A stretch of 62,611 bases of DNA from Acidobacteriaceae bacterium (GTDB lineage Bacteria > Acidobacteriota > Terriglobia > Terriglobales > Acidobacteriaceae), in NCBI GenBank assembly GCA_003138975.1, contig PLHQ01000181.1:1-62611 (forward strand), in the 5' to 3' direction. The notes beneath the pieces are model-generated. The model was not told where the DNA came from. It was given only the letters and a program-made list of their open reading frames with translations, and made no database searches. A program made the translations under genes and the position numbers. Position 1 is the first letter of the stretch, and each line of letters starts with the position of its first letter. Positions 47,096-55,378 of this stretch are shown piece by piece.

Positions 47096-50000
47096 TCACC
47101 AGTTGAACTTCAGCGCGAACTGGAACTGCCGCGGATCGTACGCAGCTGTAGCTTGGCCCGCGGTGCAGGATGAGCCGCTGCAGAGAGGGCTGACGGCGGC
47201 CACGTTGTACCGGTTCGCGATATTGAACATGTCGGCGATCAAGTCCATGCTAAAGCGCTCTCCGAAGTAAACGCGCTTGGCGATGCGCAGATCGTTAAAG
47301 ATCGTCCAAGGCTGTGTTCCGGCATTGCGGCCCAGGTTGCCGTCGAGAGCGAGCAGCGCGCTGGGACTGGCGAGCTGCGCTAATGTGACGTCAGCAAAGC
47401 AGGGCTCCTGGAAGAAGCCCGTGGGTGAGTACTTAGACGCTTCGGTCGCGTAGCCGCAGTTGTTCGTGGGCGTTCCCGCCGCCACGATGTTCGGACGGCT
47501 GGTGAGCGAAGACTCCTGGAAGTTGTCGCCGCCGCTGGTGATGATGTTAAACGGTCGGCCGGAGGCCACATCGATGATGGGAGCAAAGGTCCAATCGCTA
47601 AAGAACTTGCTGCCGAATCCGCTGCCTGCAAGCTTGCCCGTCTGGTAGACGCCGCTGAAAACGAAGCGGTGGCGCTGATCGAACAGCGAATTGGAACGCT
47701 CCAGGGCAGGATAAAAACTATCCTGTGGAGTAGTTGTGGATTGCAGATCGGTAGAGTCGTCAATTGCGTGCGACCAGGTGTAGGAAGCGAGAAATTGGTA
47801 GTGGCGGTTGAAGCGCTTGCGCAGGTTGGCGCTGAAGCCGTGGTAGATCGAGCTACCGTTGGAGTAGTTGGCGTCCATATCGCCAAAGGGGACGCAACCG
47901 CTAAGGGTGGAGGGATTGCAGCTTGCATTGAGTCCGGCTACCGCCAGATCAGCGATGGCGTCTGTCACACAGGTCGGGAAGGCTGTAACCATGGAGGCGT
48001 TCAAGCCGGAGGGCCGGAACAAGTTCACCAGCGCGGTCGGGACATAGTAGGGCAGTGCCCCCGGGAACGCACCTGCGAGGGGGCTGGCGCCACAAGTTGT
48101 GATGAATAAGGGGTCGGTCGTCGGCGTGGCGGCCCCCGCTCCCACCGCGGCCATCCAGTTCTGCGTCACCAGGTCGCCACGGACCGGGCTAGCATTGATG
48201 GGGCGGTTGAGGTGGCGTCCGCCGTTGAAGTTGTAGGCCAGGCTCAGAGCAAAGCCGCCGCCGAGATCGCGCTCGACGGTGAAATTTGCTTGCTGGGCGT
48301 AGGCGTATACGAAGTTCTTAGCCTGCGGATAGCCGAAGGGCTGGAACGCCAGCGGGAATGGAGCTGGAGCGTACGGGAACGGCGGATTGGTCAGATATTG
48401 CTGTTCGAGGAACAGCGATTGATTCGACTGGCCCGGAGGGAAGAATGATCGGAATTGCTGCTGGTTGGGCTCGTAATTCAGCTGGCTAACCGGCATGCAA
48501 TTCGCGTTTCCAAGGGTGCCAGTAAGAATACTGGAGCCGTTGAGATTCGCGGGATTGAAGGCGGTGGAAGCGACATTGCAGGGTGTACCACCGGGAAACG
48601 CCAACTGCCCGCTGGAGGACCCGTCGGAAGCCTGGCCCAGGAAATAGAGACCGAGCAGCGGATGGTCATAGAACATTCCGTAGGACGCCCGAACCACAGT
48701 CTTTCCGTCGCCGTTAGGATCCCATGCCATGCCGACCCGGGGCTGTATATTGTGCTTCGCGATCTGGATCCCTTTCTGCAATCCAAGGGAGTTGTATCCG
48801 GCCAGTGCGAGGGCGTCCGGCGGCGCGAATGTTGGCGGGATTTCCACATCATAGCGCACGCCGTAGTTCAGAGTGACGGTGGGGCTGACCCGCCAGGAGT
48901 CTTGCCAGAAAACCCCGATCGGAATGTTTCTGAACGAATCGCTGGGGCTTCCGATGCCCTGAACAAAGTCCTGGGGGATGCCCGCGCCATAAGCCTGCAC
49001 CGGCGAGAGAGCGGGAAATGAAAGGCCGGGAATGGAGAATCCCAGACTGGCGGCAGGGAGGGGGCCAATGTCGTACACGCCGCCGTAGTTCACGGTAAAG
49101 GTTGCGGTGAGGGGCAGATAGTTAAAGTCCGCGCCGAACTTGGTATTGTGGCGGCCGATGGTCCAGGAAAAGTTGTCGGTGAACTGATAGCGCTGTTCCA
49201 CGCGCTGGATGTACGAGTAAGGCTCGCGGCCGAAATAGGCAAAGCCCGGGATATTCACGGCAGGGTCAGAACCTCCCGGGATTTGAGTATTGTAGTAATA
49301 GGAAAGCCCTCGGCGCGCATACTGAAAGGTAAATTCATTCACCTTGTTATTGCCAATGGTCCAGGTGTCCTTCACCACGCCGGTCACGTCGCGGTAGGTC
49401 TGCTGCGACGTGCGCGAGTAGGCGTTTTGTCCGACCGGCTGATCTTGACCGCTCACTTCAATGCCAGTCACTGTACTCGGGCTGACGTTCGCCCTCAGCG
49501 TCAGGCGGTTGTTATTGCTAACGTTGTGATCGATGCGCAGCGAATAGAGGCTGGTGCCTTCGAAGACCGGGAAGTTACCGATCTGCGACGCCAGGGTCTG
49601 ATACGAGAGTGGTACGGGGCCTTCGCAGGCCGCCGGCGTACAAGTCGTTGGGAAGCCGGCGAAAGTGCCGGTAGCGCCGAGAGTCAGGGCCTCCACCATT
49701 TGGGAAGGCCAAACTCCTTGAATTGCCTGGCCGGAAGATGCTCCGGCAAGGACGACATACTGTTCGACTGCGCCCAGAACAACGGGATTTGCCTCGGCCG
49801 CGAGCGTTGCCGGATTCGTGAGGAAGTCGATCTGACCCCCCGGTCCCGGAGTCAGCTGCAGCGTTCCAAAAGGCAATCCCACCTGCGATGTATCAAAAGG
49901 AACGAGCCCGAAGTTGCCTTGGCCAATGTCGGAAAATCCCGTTTCATGCCGCCGCGTAACTTCGTAAGAAAAATAGTAATACGTCTTATCCTTCTTGATC

Positions 50001-50896
50001 GGTCCGCCGAACGCTGCGCCAGCTTGCACTCGTGTGTAGGCAGGATTCGGAACCGTGCTGAATGGGTTCACTGCCTGGAAATTCCGGTTGCGCAGGTAGC
50101 CGTAGACGTCGCCGTGGAAGTCGTTCGATCCTGAGCGGGTGATGATGTTCACCACGCCGCCGGCGGCGCGACCGTACTCGGGCGCGTAGTTGTTGGTGAT
50201 GATCTGAAATTCCTGCACCGCTTCCTGGGAAACGGTGGAGCGCACACCGTTGGTGGAATTGTCGGTGGCGTCGGCGCCGTCGACGTTGACCATGTTGGAG
50301 CGGGCGCGCTGGCCGCTCATGTTGAGCCCAGACGTGGGCGCTGCACCGAGGCTCGGGGCGTTGTCGCGTACCACCTGAGAATCCGTCAGCGTGAAGTTAA
50401 TGTAGTTGCGCCCGTTGATCGGCAGATTGTCGATGCGCTGCTGTCCGATCGTGTCCGTGGTCGAGCTGCGCGAGGTCTCCACTAATTCTGCCTGGGCACT
50501 GACCTCCACCACTTCTTTGCCGGTAGCCAGCGCGAGCGCCACCGGAAGCTCCACCAGTCCTCCGACGGTGACGCTGACGTCCTTGGCTTCGGCTTTGCCG
50601 AAGCCCCGCGCTTGCACTGTGACGGTATAAGTTCCCGGGGGCAGCAGCCGCGCGCTGTAGCCGCCCTCGTCGTCGCTGGTGCCGGTTCGTTCCAGGCCCT
50701 TGGCAACATCGCTTACCGTGACTGTTGCATTGGTGACCAGATTGCCCTTGGGGTCCTTCACGGTAACGTGCAGGTCGCCAGTGGCGACACCGCCCTGCCC
50801 GAAGGCGATGGAGGAAAGCAACAGGACGAGCATTGAGACGGAGAAATTTTTCACCCTTCGGATCATGATCATGCGGATCACACTGATGCGGATCAT
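47096..50896 (-). CDS. Oar-like TonB-dependent receptor with CarboxypepD-reg domain
   Basis: This 1266-residue outer membrane protein is the type abundant in Acidobacteriota. It has a signal peptide (residues about 15-33, VKNFSVSMLVLLLSSIAFG), then a carboxypeptidase-regulatory-like fold (about 38-125: DLHVTVKDPKGNLVTNATVTVSD and YSARLLPPGTYTVTVQARGF). The plug begins near 130 (INGRNYINFTL, SMVNVDGADATDNSTNG, EYGRAAGGVVNIITRSGSNDFHGDVYGY), and a beta-barrel runs to the final aromatic residue (QFQFALKFNW). The N-terminal 14 residues come from a tandem of ATGATCCGCAT words. GGAG is five bases before the ATG. It probably imports oligosaccharides or siderophores; the substrate is unknown. Confidence 0.9.
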   Translation of the reverse strand: MIRISVIRMIMIRRVKNFSVSMLVLLLSSIAFGQGGVATGDLHVTVKDPKGNLVTNATVTVSDVAKGLERTGTSDDEGGYSARLLPPGTYTVTVQARGFGKAEAKDVSVTVGGLVELPVALALATGKEVVEVSAQAELVETSRSSTTDTIGQQRIDNLPINGRNYINFTLTDSQVVRDNAPSLGAAPTSGLNMSGQRARSNMVNVDGADATDNSTNGVRSTVSQEAVQEFQIITNNYAPEYGRAAGGVVNIITRSGSNDFHGDVYGYLRNRNFQAVNPFSTVPNPAYTRVQAGAAFGGPIKKDKTYYYFSYEVTRRHETGFSDIGQGNFGLVPFDTSQVGLPFGTLQLTPGPGGQIDFLTNPATLAAEANPVVLGAVEQYVVLAGASSGQAIQGVWPSQMVEALTLGATGTFAGFPTTCTPAACEGPVPLSYQTLASQIGNFPVFEGTSLYSLRIDHNVSNNNRLTLRANVSPSTVTGIEVSGQDQPVGQNAYSRTSQQTYRDVTGVVKDTWTIGNNKVNEFTFQYARRGLSYYYNTQIPGGSDPAVNIPGFAYFGREPYSYIQRVEQRYQFTDNFSWTIGRHNTKFGADFNYLPLTATFTVNYGGVYDIGPLPAASLGFSIPGLSFPALSPVQAYGAGIPQDFVQGIGSPSDSFRNIPIGVFWQDSWRVSPTVTLNYGVRYDVEIPPTFAPPDALALAGYNSLGLQKGIQIAKHNIQPRVGMAWDPNGDGKTVVRASYGMFYDHPLLGLYFLGQASDGSSSGQLAFPGGTPCNVASTAFNPANLNGSSILTGTLGNANCMPVSQLNYEPNQQQFRSFFPPGQSNQSLFLEQQYLTNPPFPYAPAPFPLAFQPFGYPQAKNFVYAYAQQANFTVERDLGGGFALSLAYNFNGGRHLNRPINASPVRGDLVTQNWMAAVGAGAATPTTDPLFITTCGASPLAGAFPGALPYYVPTALVNLFRPSGLNASMVTAFPTCVTDAIADLAVAGLNASCNPSTLSGCVPFGDMDANYSNGSSIYHGFSANLRKRFNRHYQFLASYTWSHAIDDSTDLQSTTTPQDSFYPALERSNSLFDQRHRFVFSGVYQTGKLAGSGFGSKFFSDWTFAPIIDVASGRPFNIITSGGDNFQESSLTSRPNIVAAGTPTNNCGYATEASKYSPTGFFQEPCFADVTLAQLASPSALLALDGNLGRNAGTQPWTIFNDLRIAKRVYFGERFSMDLIADMFNIANRYNVAAVSPLCSGSSCTAGQATAAYDPRQFQFALKFNW

Positions 50897-51149
50897 AGAG
50901 TCTCCATTGACTCCGACACTTCAAGGTGCCGGCAGAAACAACTCCAAAACAGCGGATGGCCGAAATAGCGCAAAATCTTCTTGGGATGACGGGCCCCGCT
51001 GGTTTTTACACCAGAACGGGTAACGAAAACAAGGCAAGAATGATCAGGGGTGGTGTCCAGGTTACCCAGGGAGCCTTCCTCAGGCATGGCGACGCCGACG
51101 CGGACAGTAGCACCTGCATCGGTTCAGCGCTGTGATCCATGTCAGAGGG

Positions 51150-51686
51150 CTAGCTGCGGAACAGGCGAACCGCTGCAGCGGGATTCTGCAGTCTTCCCAA
51201 CAGCATCGCCGAGCTGCTTAACTGTTCGTAGCGGTCGACCACACGCAAGGCGGCAAACCCAGAGTTGGGGTATGCCAAGGCAATATAGATCCGCGCCAGC
51301 GCCACCGTGGAATTACGACGAAGCAACAGCGCGTGATTCACCAGTTGCTGCGCGGCTTCGGCAACTCGCGGATCGCCGCTGGCCAAAGCGGATTCGCCCA
51401 CGCGCGCCAACACAGTGGCATTTCTTCCTGCGACTTGAACGTAGGCGGCCATGGCGCGCAATCGCGCTCGACGAACCAACCGGAACTGAGCGGGAGGCAA
51501 ACGGCGGCGAAGGTAGTCGTCCTCAGCGGGGTTGATTAGATTGCGGAATGCCTCCACATCGATAGGCCGGATCGTCGCGGCCAAGTTGGCGCTTCCCCTT
51601 GCCTGCAGGCTTCGGGTTACGGCCAGGCTCAAAATGATGCCCAGCGCGAGTACAGCGGCGATGACGAGGATGACAGCCAGATTCAT
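51150..51686 (-). CDS. Membrane-anchored helical protein, unknown
   Basis: This 178-residue protein has one N-terminal membrane helix (AVILVIAAVLALGIILSLAV) and a helical cytoplasmic or periplasmic part with AEDDYLRRRLPPAQFRLVRRARLRAMAAYV and ALLLRRNSTVALARIYIALAYP. No family is recognised. Its ATG overlaps the stop of the preceding 7-helix gene by four bases, so the two form a coupled pair. Confidence 0.75.
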   Translation of the reverse strand: MNLAVILVIAAVLALGIILSLAVTRSLQARGSANLAATIRPIDVEAFRNLINPAEDDYLRRRLPPAQFRLVRRARLRAMAAYVQVAGRNATVLARVGESALASGDPRVAEAAQQLVNHALLLRRNSTVALARIYIALAYPNSGFAALRVVDRYEQLSSSAMLLGRLQNPAAAVRLFRS

Positions 51687-52450
51687 TGTTGGAGCAGACG
51701 CTCCAGTTCCCGGTTCCAAAGTTCGAGATTGTGCTCAGGCAACGGAACCGCAGACGTCGCGGCATTCCTCTGGGGGACGAGGAGGTAGTAAAACCAAATG
51801 AGGACGCAAACGTGGTAAGTGGCCATAATGACAAAGTCAAGGATGTAGGTCTTCTGACCAAGGAGCCAACTCGCCAGGAGAGCCCAATGGCCGAGGTAGA
51901 CCGAGGCAAGCACGGCAAAACCGAGTGTGACCCCAAAAACAGAGCGTCCCCACGTCAAGTGGAAGTGGGCGGCGAAGACAAAAAGGAAAAGAATCAGTCC
52001 ACACTGAACCACACTGACGCTCCTAGACAAGATGCGCGTTGCGGAAATGAGCCAGAACGGCGTGGGATTCGCATAGGCTGCGATGACCGTAGCCGTAAGT
52101 ACGAGAACAATGCCGACACCACTTATGAGCACCTTGGCGAATCTTCCAAGCGGTGGATAGCGACGCAATAGGTGAGTGAAGACCTCGCCAATCACGATGA
52201 ATTTTATCAACGCCTCAAGAAGCAAGAAAAAGAGATAACTCCACCAATAGACCTTATCCGAGAAGACAGACGGGCTAAGGTCAATTGCATAGAGAATCCC
52301 ACCTCCCACAGCCTCAAAAATGGCGTAGCAAAAGAAGGCCGGGAACTCCTTATGTAGCCCCCGCTTCCACATCAGGAGGGCAAGAACCGCCAGGAGGACG
52401 CAGGGCGCGACCCACAAGTAGTGCCACAAGACTGAATGCGGCTGAAACAT
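51683..52450 (-). CDS. Seven-helix membrane protein, unknown
   Basis: This 255-residue protein has seven hydrophobic segments, with features such as WVAPCVLLAVLALLMWKRGLHKEFPAFFCYAIFEAVGGGILY and VYWWSYLFFLLLEALIKFIVIGEVFTHLL. I recall this architecture among acidobacterial hypotheticals but cannot assign a function. The C-terminus is soluble (PLPEHNLELWNRELERL). It is coupled to the 51150-51686 gene and lies 90 bases from the peptide gene at 52540. Confidence 0.75.
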   Translation of the reverse strand: MFQPHSVLWHYLWVAPCVLLAVLALLMWKRGLHKEFPAFFCYAIFEAVGGGILYAIDLSPSVFSDKVYWWSYLFFLLLEALIKFIVIGEVFTHLLRRYPPLGRFAKVLISGVGIVLVLTATVIAAYANPTPFWLISATRILSRSVSVVQCGLILFLFVFAAHFHLTWGRSVFGVTLGFAVLASVYLGHWALLASWLLGQKTYILDFVIMATYHVCVLIWFYYLLVPQRNAATSAVPLPEHNLELWNRELERLLQQ

Positions 52451-52539
52451 GACCGTAGCCGGGCACTATAGCTCAACAAGTCGCCGCCGGCAACATGATC
52501 GTGGGCCGTTTCCGTTTTTCGTAACTTCTTGTGAAACGG

Positions 52540-52668
52540 CTAAGGCCTGCAGGAGGTTTGGCCGGAGCAGTTCCCACCAGGTTGACCGTCGGCATGCGCC
52601 ACGGTCGGAATTACCAAAGTATTGAGGAACATCAGGGCTGCAGCAACGGCCAGTAGGGTACGTTTCAC
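52540..52668 (-). CDS. 42-residue exported peptide with two cysteines
   Basis: GTG at 52668 opens MKRTLLAVAAALMFLNTLVI, and the frame continues PTVAHADGQPGGNCSGQTSC and RP, then TAG. Residues 1-26 are a classical signal peptide (KR, hydrophobic core, AHA cleavage). The mature peptide would be about 16 residues, DGQPGGNCSGQTSCRP, with Cys34 and Cys40, which could form a five-residue disulfide loop. AAGGAG lies nine bases before the GTG. The gene is too small for length-filtered gene calling. Its upstream region contains the operator-like palindrome shared with two other nearby promoters. Function unknown; a secreted signal or sensor peptide is inferred from context only. Confidence 0.8.
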   Translation of the reverse strand: MKRTLLAVAAALMFLNTLVIPTVAHADGQPGGNCSGQTSCRP

Positions 52669-52753
52669 GATTGTTTTCTCCTTGTGTTAGAAAATCGAGT
52701 CGTGATACTTTCATGGCTGCTAATTGGCTGGAAACATTACAGCAAGTCCTTTG

Positions 52754-52773
52754 TTGTTCGGAATTTGTAACAA
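52754..52773. promoter_or_regulatory. Operator-like palindrome, copy 1
   Basis: TTGTTCGGAATTTGTAACAA has the arms TTGTT and AACAA around ten bases. It abuts the ATG of the 52775 gene (one base between) and is 86 bases upstream of the divergent peptide gene. Copies 2 and 3 lie at 54036 and 54149, and a weak half-site (TCCGTTTTTCGTAAC) is at 52511. Confidence 0.6.
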
Positions 52774-52774
52774 G

Positions 52775-53191
52775 ATGACTCTCAAGTCCGCTCTACAAGA
52801 TCTGCGGCAAACCACGCTGGCTGCGGTTTCCGGACTGCTTGCGAAACTGGCGTATCTAGGTTCGCTGCGTCGGCGGGAAGGGGGATATCAGCACTGGGGC
52901 ATGTCACTCGTCCATGGGGAGGAGTCCTCGGAGCGCGCGCTAAAAGCGGCTCACATAGAAGTACTGTCCAAGGTGCTCAGGACCCCGATTTCAGATTTGG
53001 AGGAGGATTTGCGCAAATCGACCCGAGCCAGCGAGGAGACTGCGGGTGCTTACATAGAAGGCATGCAGGAACAATTCAACGAATTGCTTCCTTCACCGGA
53101 TGCCGTTTCCGCCCGCCATCTTAATGCAGTGCTGGTTGCGCTTTCGAACCTGGAGAAGAACCGAAAGCCTGCCACTCCGTCAGCTTCATAG
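52775..53191 (+). CDS. 138-residue helical protein, unknown
   Basis: From ATG 52775 the protein starts MTLKSALQDLRQTTLAAVSG and continues with KLAYLGSLRRREGGYQHWGMSLVHGEESSERAL. The segment GYQHWGMSLVHGEE (about 37-50) looks conserved in character. A helical C-terminus contains EQFNELLPSPDAVSARHLNAVLVALSNL. No family is recognised, and there is no membrane segment. There is almost no leader, because the operator-like palindrome ends one base before the ATG. The 3' end overlaps the convergent XRE gene by 71 bases. The longer frame starting at 52724 would run through the operator and is not preferred. Confidence 0.7.
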   Translation: MTLKSALQDLRQTTLAAVSGLLAKLAYLGSLRRREGGYQHWGMSLVHGEESSERALKAAHIEVLSKVLRTPISDLEEDLRKSTRASEETAGAYIEGMQEQFNELLPSPDAVSARHLNAVLVALSNLEKNRKPATPSAS

Positions 53192-53927
53192 CAACCCCCA
53201 CAACCTGCCCGATGATCTCGGCTTCCTGAGGATGGCGCAAAATGCGGACCTGAACCGGAGAGAGCGGGTGCGGTTGCAAGATAAGGTCATCACGACGCAT
53301 GCTGCACCAGCAGCAAGTGTGCCCATCGCGAGTTTCCACGAAATAGATCGGACGTTCGTACTCTGACCGCCACGTTCCATCCGTCACTTTATTCTTTTCC
53401 TCATCGACTTGGATGAAGCTTCCGGGCGGAAGAATCGGGTACATGGTGAGATCCTGGTTGCCGATGTAGCCGTAGGTAAAATCGCTGTGGGCGAACTGCG
53501 CCAGGTACGACAAGGGCACCAAACCCCATTGTTCGACCATGCGGCCGAGATTAGTCGTGCGTTGTTCATCGAACCCAGGATCCATGCGGATCGGCATTTG
53601 TACAGAGGATAGTCCGGAGAGAGCTTCGGAGACATGCGATCGGGGTGGTGCAATCATGCCCAGATCAGCTGCCATATTGTTCATATCAACGCCATACCAG
53701 GCCAGCAGTTCGCGTAGATCGCGGCGGTAGATCACGGCCAGCGTATATAAACGGAAAATACTGGGCAAAACACCTTTGGTCTCGATGTCCGATAATCGGC
53801 TTGGGGGGATCGAGAACTCCTCGTTGCGATACTTCTCCGCCATGCGAGCACTGGAAGTCTCAATATCGCGCATCGTCAAGCCAAGCTTTTCGCGCAGTGT
53901 GCGAAGACTCTTACCGGCCGGGAGCAT
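53121..53927 (-). CDS. XRE regulator with degenerate S24-like C-terminal domain
   Basis: This 268-residue protein has a Cro/CI helix-turn-helix at about 5-78 (SLRTLREKLGLTMRDIETSSARMAEKY, IPPSRLSDIETKGVLPS). The C-terminal half (about 150-250) resembles the LexA/S24 peptidase fold: NQDLTMYPILPPGSFIQVD matches the SGDSMxPTI region, but the catalytic Ser is replaced by Thr161, and no clear Lys counterpart is seen. A cluster Cys205-Cys206-x-Cys208 (HTCCWCSM) may bind metal or sense redox. GGAGG lies seven bases before ATG 53927. A palindrome shared with neighbouring promoters lies 109 bases upstream, so autoregulation is plausible. Confidence 0.82.
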   Translation of the reverse strand: MLPAGKSLRTLREKLGLTMRDIETSSARMAEKYRNEEFSIPPSRLSDIETKGVLPSIFRLYTLAVIYRRDLRELLAWYGVDMNNMAADLGMIAPPRSHVSEALSGLSSVQMPIRMDPGFDEQRTTNLGRMVEQWGLVPLSYLAQFAHSDFTYGYIGNQDLTMYPILPPGSFIQVDEEKNKVTDGTWRSEYERPIYFVETRDGHTCCWCSMRRDDLILQPHPLSPVQVRILRHPQEAEIIGQVVGVAMKLTEWQAFGSSPGSKAQPALH

Positions 53928-54035
53928 GCCTAGCCTCCATTGCAGTGAGGACCATCATAGGAATTGGCCGCAATGATAACAGGAGGCACCGCTCTTATGT
54001 CATGAATTTGCGAGGAAAACGTGGTTGCGAGAATC

Positions 54036-54055
54036 TTGTTACGATTTCAGAACAA
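54036..54055. promoter_or_regulatory. Operator-like palindrome, copy 2
   Basis: TTGTTACGATTTCAGAACAA, with perfect TTGTT/AACAA arms, lies 109 bases upstream of the XRE gene start. Read on the minus strand it is TTGTTCTGAAATCGTAACAA, close to copies 1 and 3. The 443-base gap 53928-54370 has no supported gene and holds this site, copy 3 and the TGACA palindrome. Confidence 0.6.
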
Positions 54056-54148
54056 CGTTTCCCTCACGTCCTGCCTAGTGAATCACGCATATATCGCTTG
54101 GACGATAGCGGACTCCTCGGCGCGCCCCGTCACACGAGATCGGCGGCC

Positions 54149-54168
54149 TTGTTCGGATTTCGTAACAG
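54149..54168. promoter_or_regulatory. Operator-like palindrome, copy 3
   Basis: TTGTTCGGATTTCGTAACAG differs from copy 1 at four of 20 bases, including the last base of the right arm. It lies 94 bases from copy 2 and 203 bases upstream of the ABC operon start. Confidence 0.55.
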
Positions 54169-54261
54169 CGGACACCGGAAATTGCAAAAACTCTAACTTT
54201 GAACGGTTGGCTCGGTCTTTGGAGTAGCCAATTTCTCACCAAATCTTTTCCTTCAGACCCA

Positions 54262-54273
54262 TGACATTTGTCA
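54262..54273. promoter_or_regulatory. TGACATTTGTCA palindrome ahead of the ABC operon
   Basis: TGACA and TGTCA arms around TT form a 12-base palindrome 98 bases before the ABC ATPase gene. LuxR-type response regulators such as the one encoded at 57619 often bind such short dyads near their own operon promoter, so this is a candidate target for it. Confidence 0.5.
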
Positions 54274-54370
54274 CGCCGATCCTGTGATGAACGGCACTGG
54301 TGCCGCACTCCCATCTCCGCGATGATGCTGGCACCGGATAGAGAACCGGCAACAACCTCTGAAGGCGGAG

Positions 54371-55330
54371 ATGGCTATGATCGCGACTCTCGAAGAACCG
54401 CAAAACATGCAGCGCGCAAGCTCCGGCGCTCTCGTGGCAAGCCTGGAAGGTGTTATCAAGAACTATGGGGAAGTCCGCGCCCTGCGGAATGTGAACTTCG
54501 CCGTCCGTGCGGGTCAGGTGGTCGCGCTGCTGGGTCCCAATGGAGCAGGGAAGACAACTGCAGTGAAGTTGCTGCTCGGGCTCATTCTGCCTAACTCCGG
54601 TAAGACACGGGTGTTCGGAGGAGATCCTACCAACCCGCAGAATCGCATGCGCACCGGTGCCATGCTGCAGGTTGGACGCGTGCCGGAAACTCTGCGCGTG
54701 CGCGAGCACATTGATTTGTTTTCCAGCTACTATCCAGACCCACTGCCACTTGAGGAAGTGCTGGCCACCGCTGGGCTGGAGAAATTGCGTGACCGCAAGT
54801 TTGGTGATCTCTCCGGTGGGCAGCGGCAGCGCACCCTGTTTGCTCTGGCGATTTGCGGCGATCCCGATTTGCTGTTTCTCGATGAGCCCACCGTGGGGCT
54901 TGATGTGGAAGCGCGCCGTGCGCTTTGGGAGGAAATTCGCCGCTTGGTGGAGCGCGGAAAGACCGTCATTTTGACCACGCACTATCTGGAGGAGGCTGAC
55001 GCTCTGGCCGACCGCATCGCCGTCATCAACCAAGGCGAGATTATCGCCGAAGGCACGCCCGCAGAGATCAAATCGCAAACCAGTGGCAAGAGGATCCGCT
55101 GTGTCACGGCGCTGAATGTGGCCAGCGTACTACAACTTCCGGGCGTGACTGCTGCCAAACAAGATCGCGAAGCGGTGGAGATCCATGCCGCGGAAGCCGA
55201 ATCCGTGGTGCGAGCCTTGCTTGCCCGCGATCCCACACTCTCGGGATTGGAGATCACCACCGCGGGTCTAGAAGAAGCGTTTCTGGCTCTCACACAGGAC
55301 AATGGCCAAACCGAAAATCGACAGAACTGA
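54371..55330 (+). CDS. ABC transporter ATP-binding protein (drug/peptide exporter type)
   Basis: This 319-residue ATPase of a DrrA-like ABC-2 exporter has Walker A GPNGAGKTT near 55-63, the Q-loop AMLQVGRVPETLRV, signature LSGGQRQR near 149, Walker B LLFLDEPTVGLD and the switch His in TTHYLEEAD. The C-terminal about 80 residues (after AEGTPAEIKS) form the extension typical of this subfamily. Start choice: ATG at 54371 has AAGG nearby, while ATG at 54377 follows GGAG by six bases and may be the true start. It is the first gene of an ABC-permease-small protein-kinase-regulator operon. Confidence 0.93.
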   Translation: MAMIATLEEPQNMQRASSGALVASLEGVIKNYGEVRALRNVNFAVRAGQVVALLGPNGAGKTTAVKLLLGLILPNSGKTRVFGGDPTNPQNRMRTGAMLQVGRVPETLRVREHIDLFSSYYPDPLPLEEVLATAGLEKLRDRKFGDLSGGQRQRTLFALAICGDPDLLFLDEPTVGLDVEARRALWEEIRRLVERGKTVILTTHYLEEADALADRIAVINQGEIIAEGTPAEIKSQTSGKRIRCVTALNVASVLQLPGVTAAKQDREAVEIHAAEAESVVRALLARDPTLSGLEITTAGLEEAFLALTQDNGQTENRQN

Positions 55331-55343
55331 TGTACGCATCTCC

Positions 55344-55360
55344 CCGCGCGCAACGCGCGG
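55344..55360 (+). other. GC-rich hairpin between ATPase and permease genes
   Basis: CCGCGCG and CGCGCGG form a perfect 7-base stem with a three-base loop in the 48-base gap between the two ABC genes. It may tune relative expression. The permease ribosome binding site (GAGG) lies downstream of the stem. Confidence 0.5.
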
Positions 55361-55378
55361 AAAGGCGAGGAAACGACC

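Noticed and set aside
52466-52714. 82-residue minus-strand frame overlapping the small peptide
   Set aside because: A different frame from the peptide; it lacks a signal peptide and has many Arg/Cys residues typical of out-of-frame translation.
54036-54055. GTAAC-containing palindromes as ECF sigma -35 boxes
   Set aside because: One site has a CGTT-like -10 at 16 bases (minus strand), but the other two do not. The dyad symmetry explains all three better. It remains only a fallback reading.
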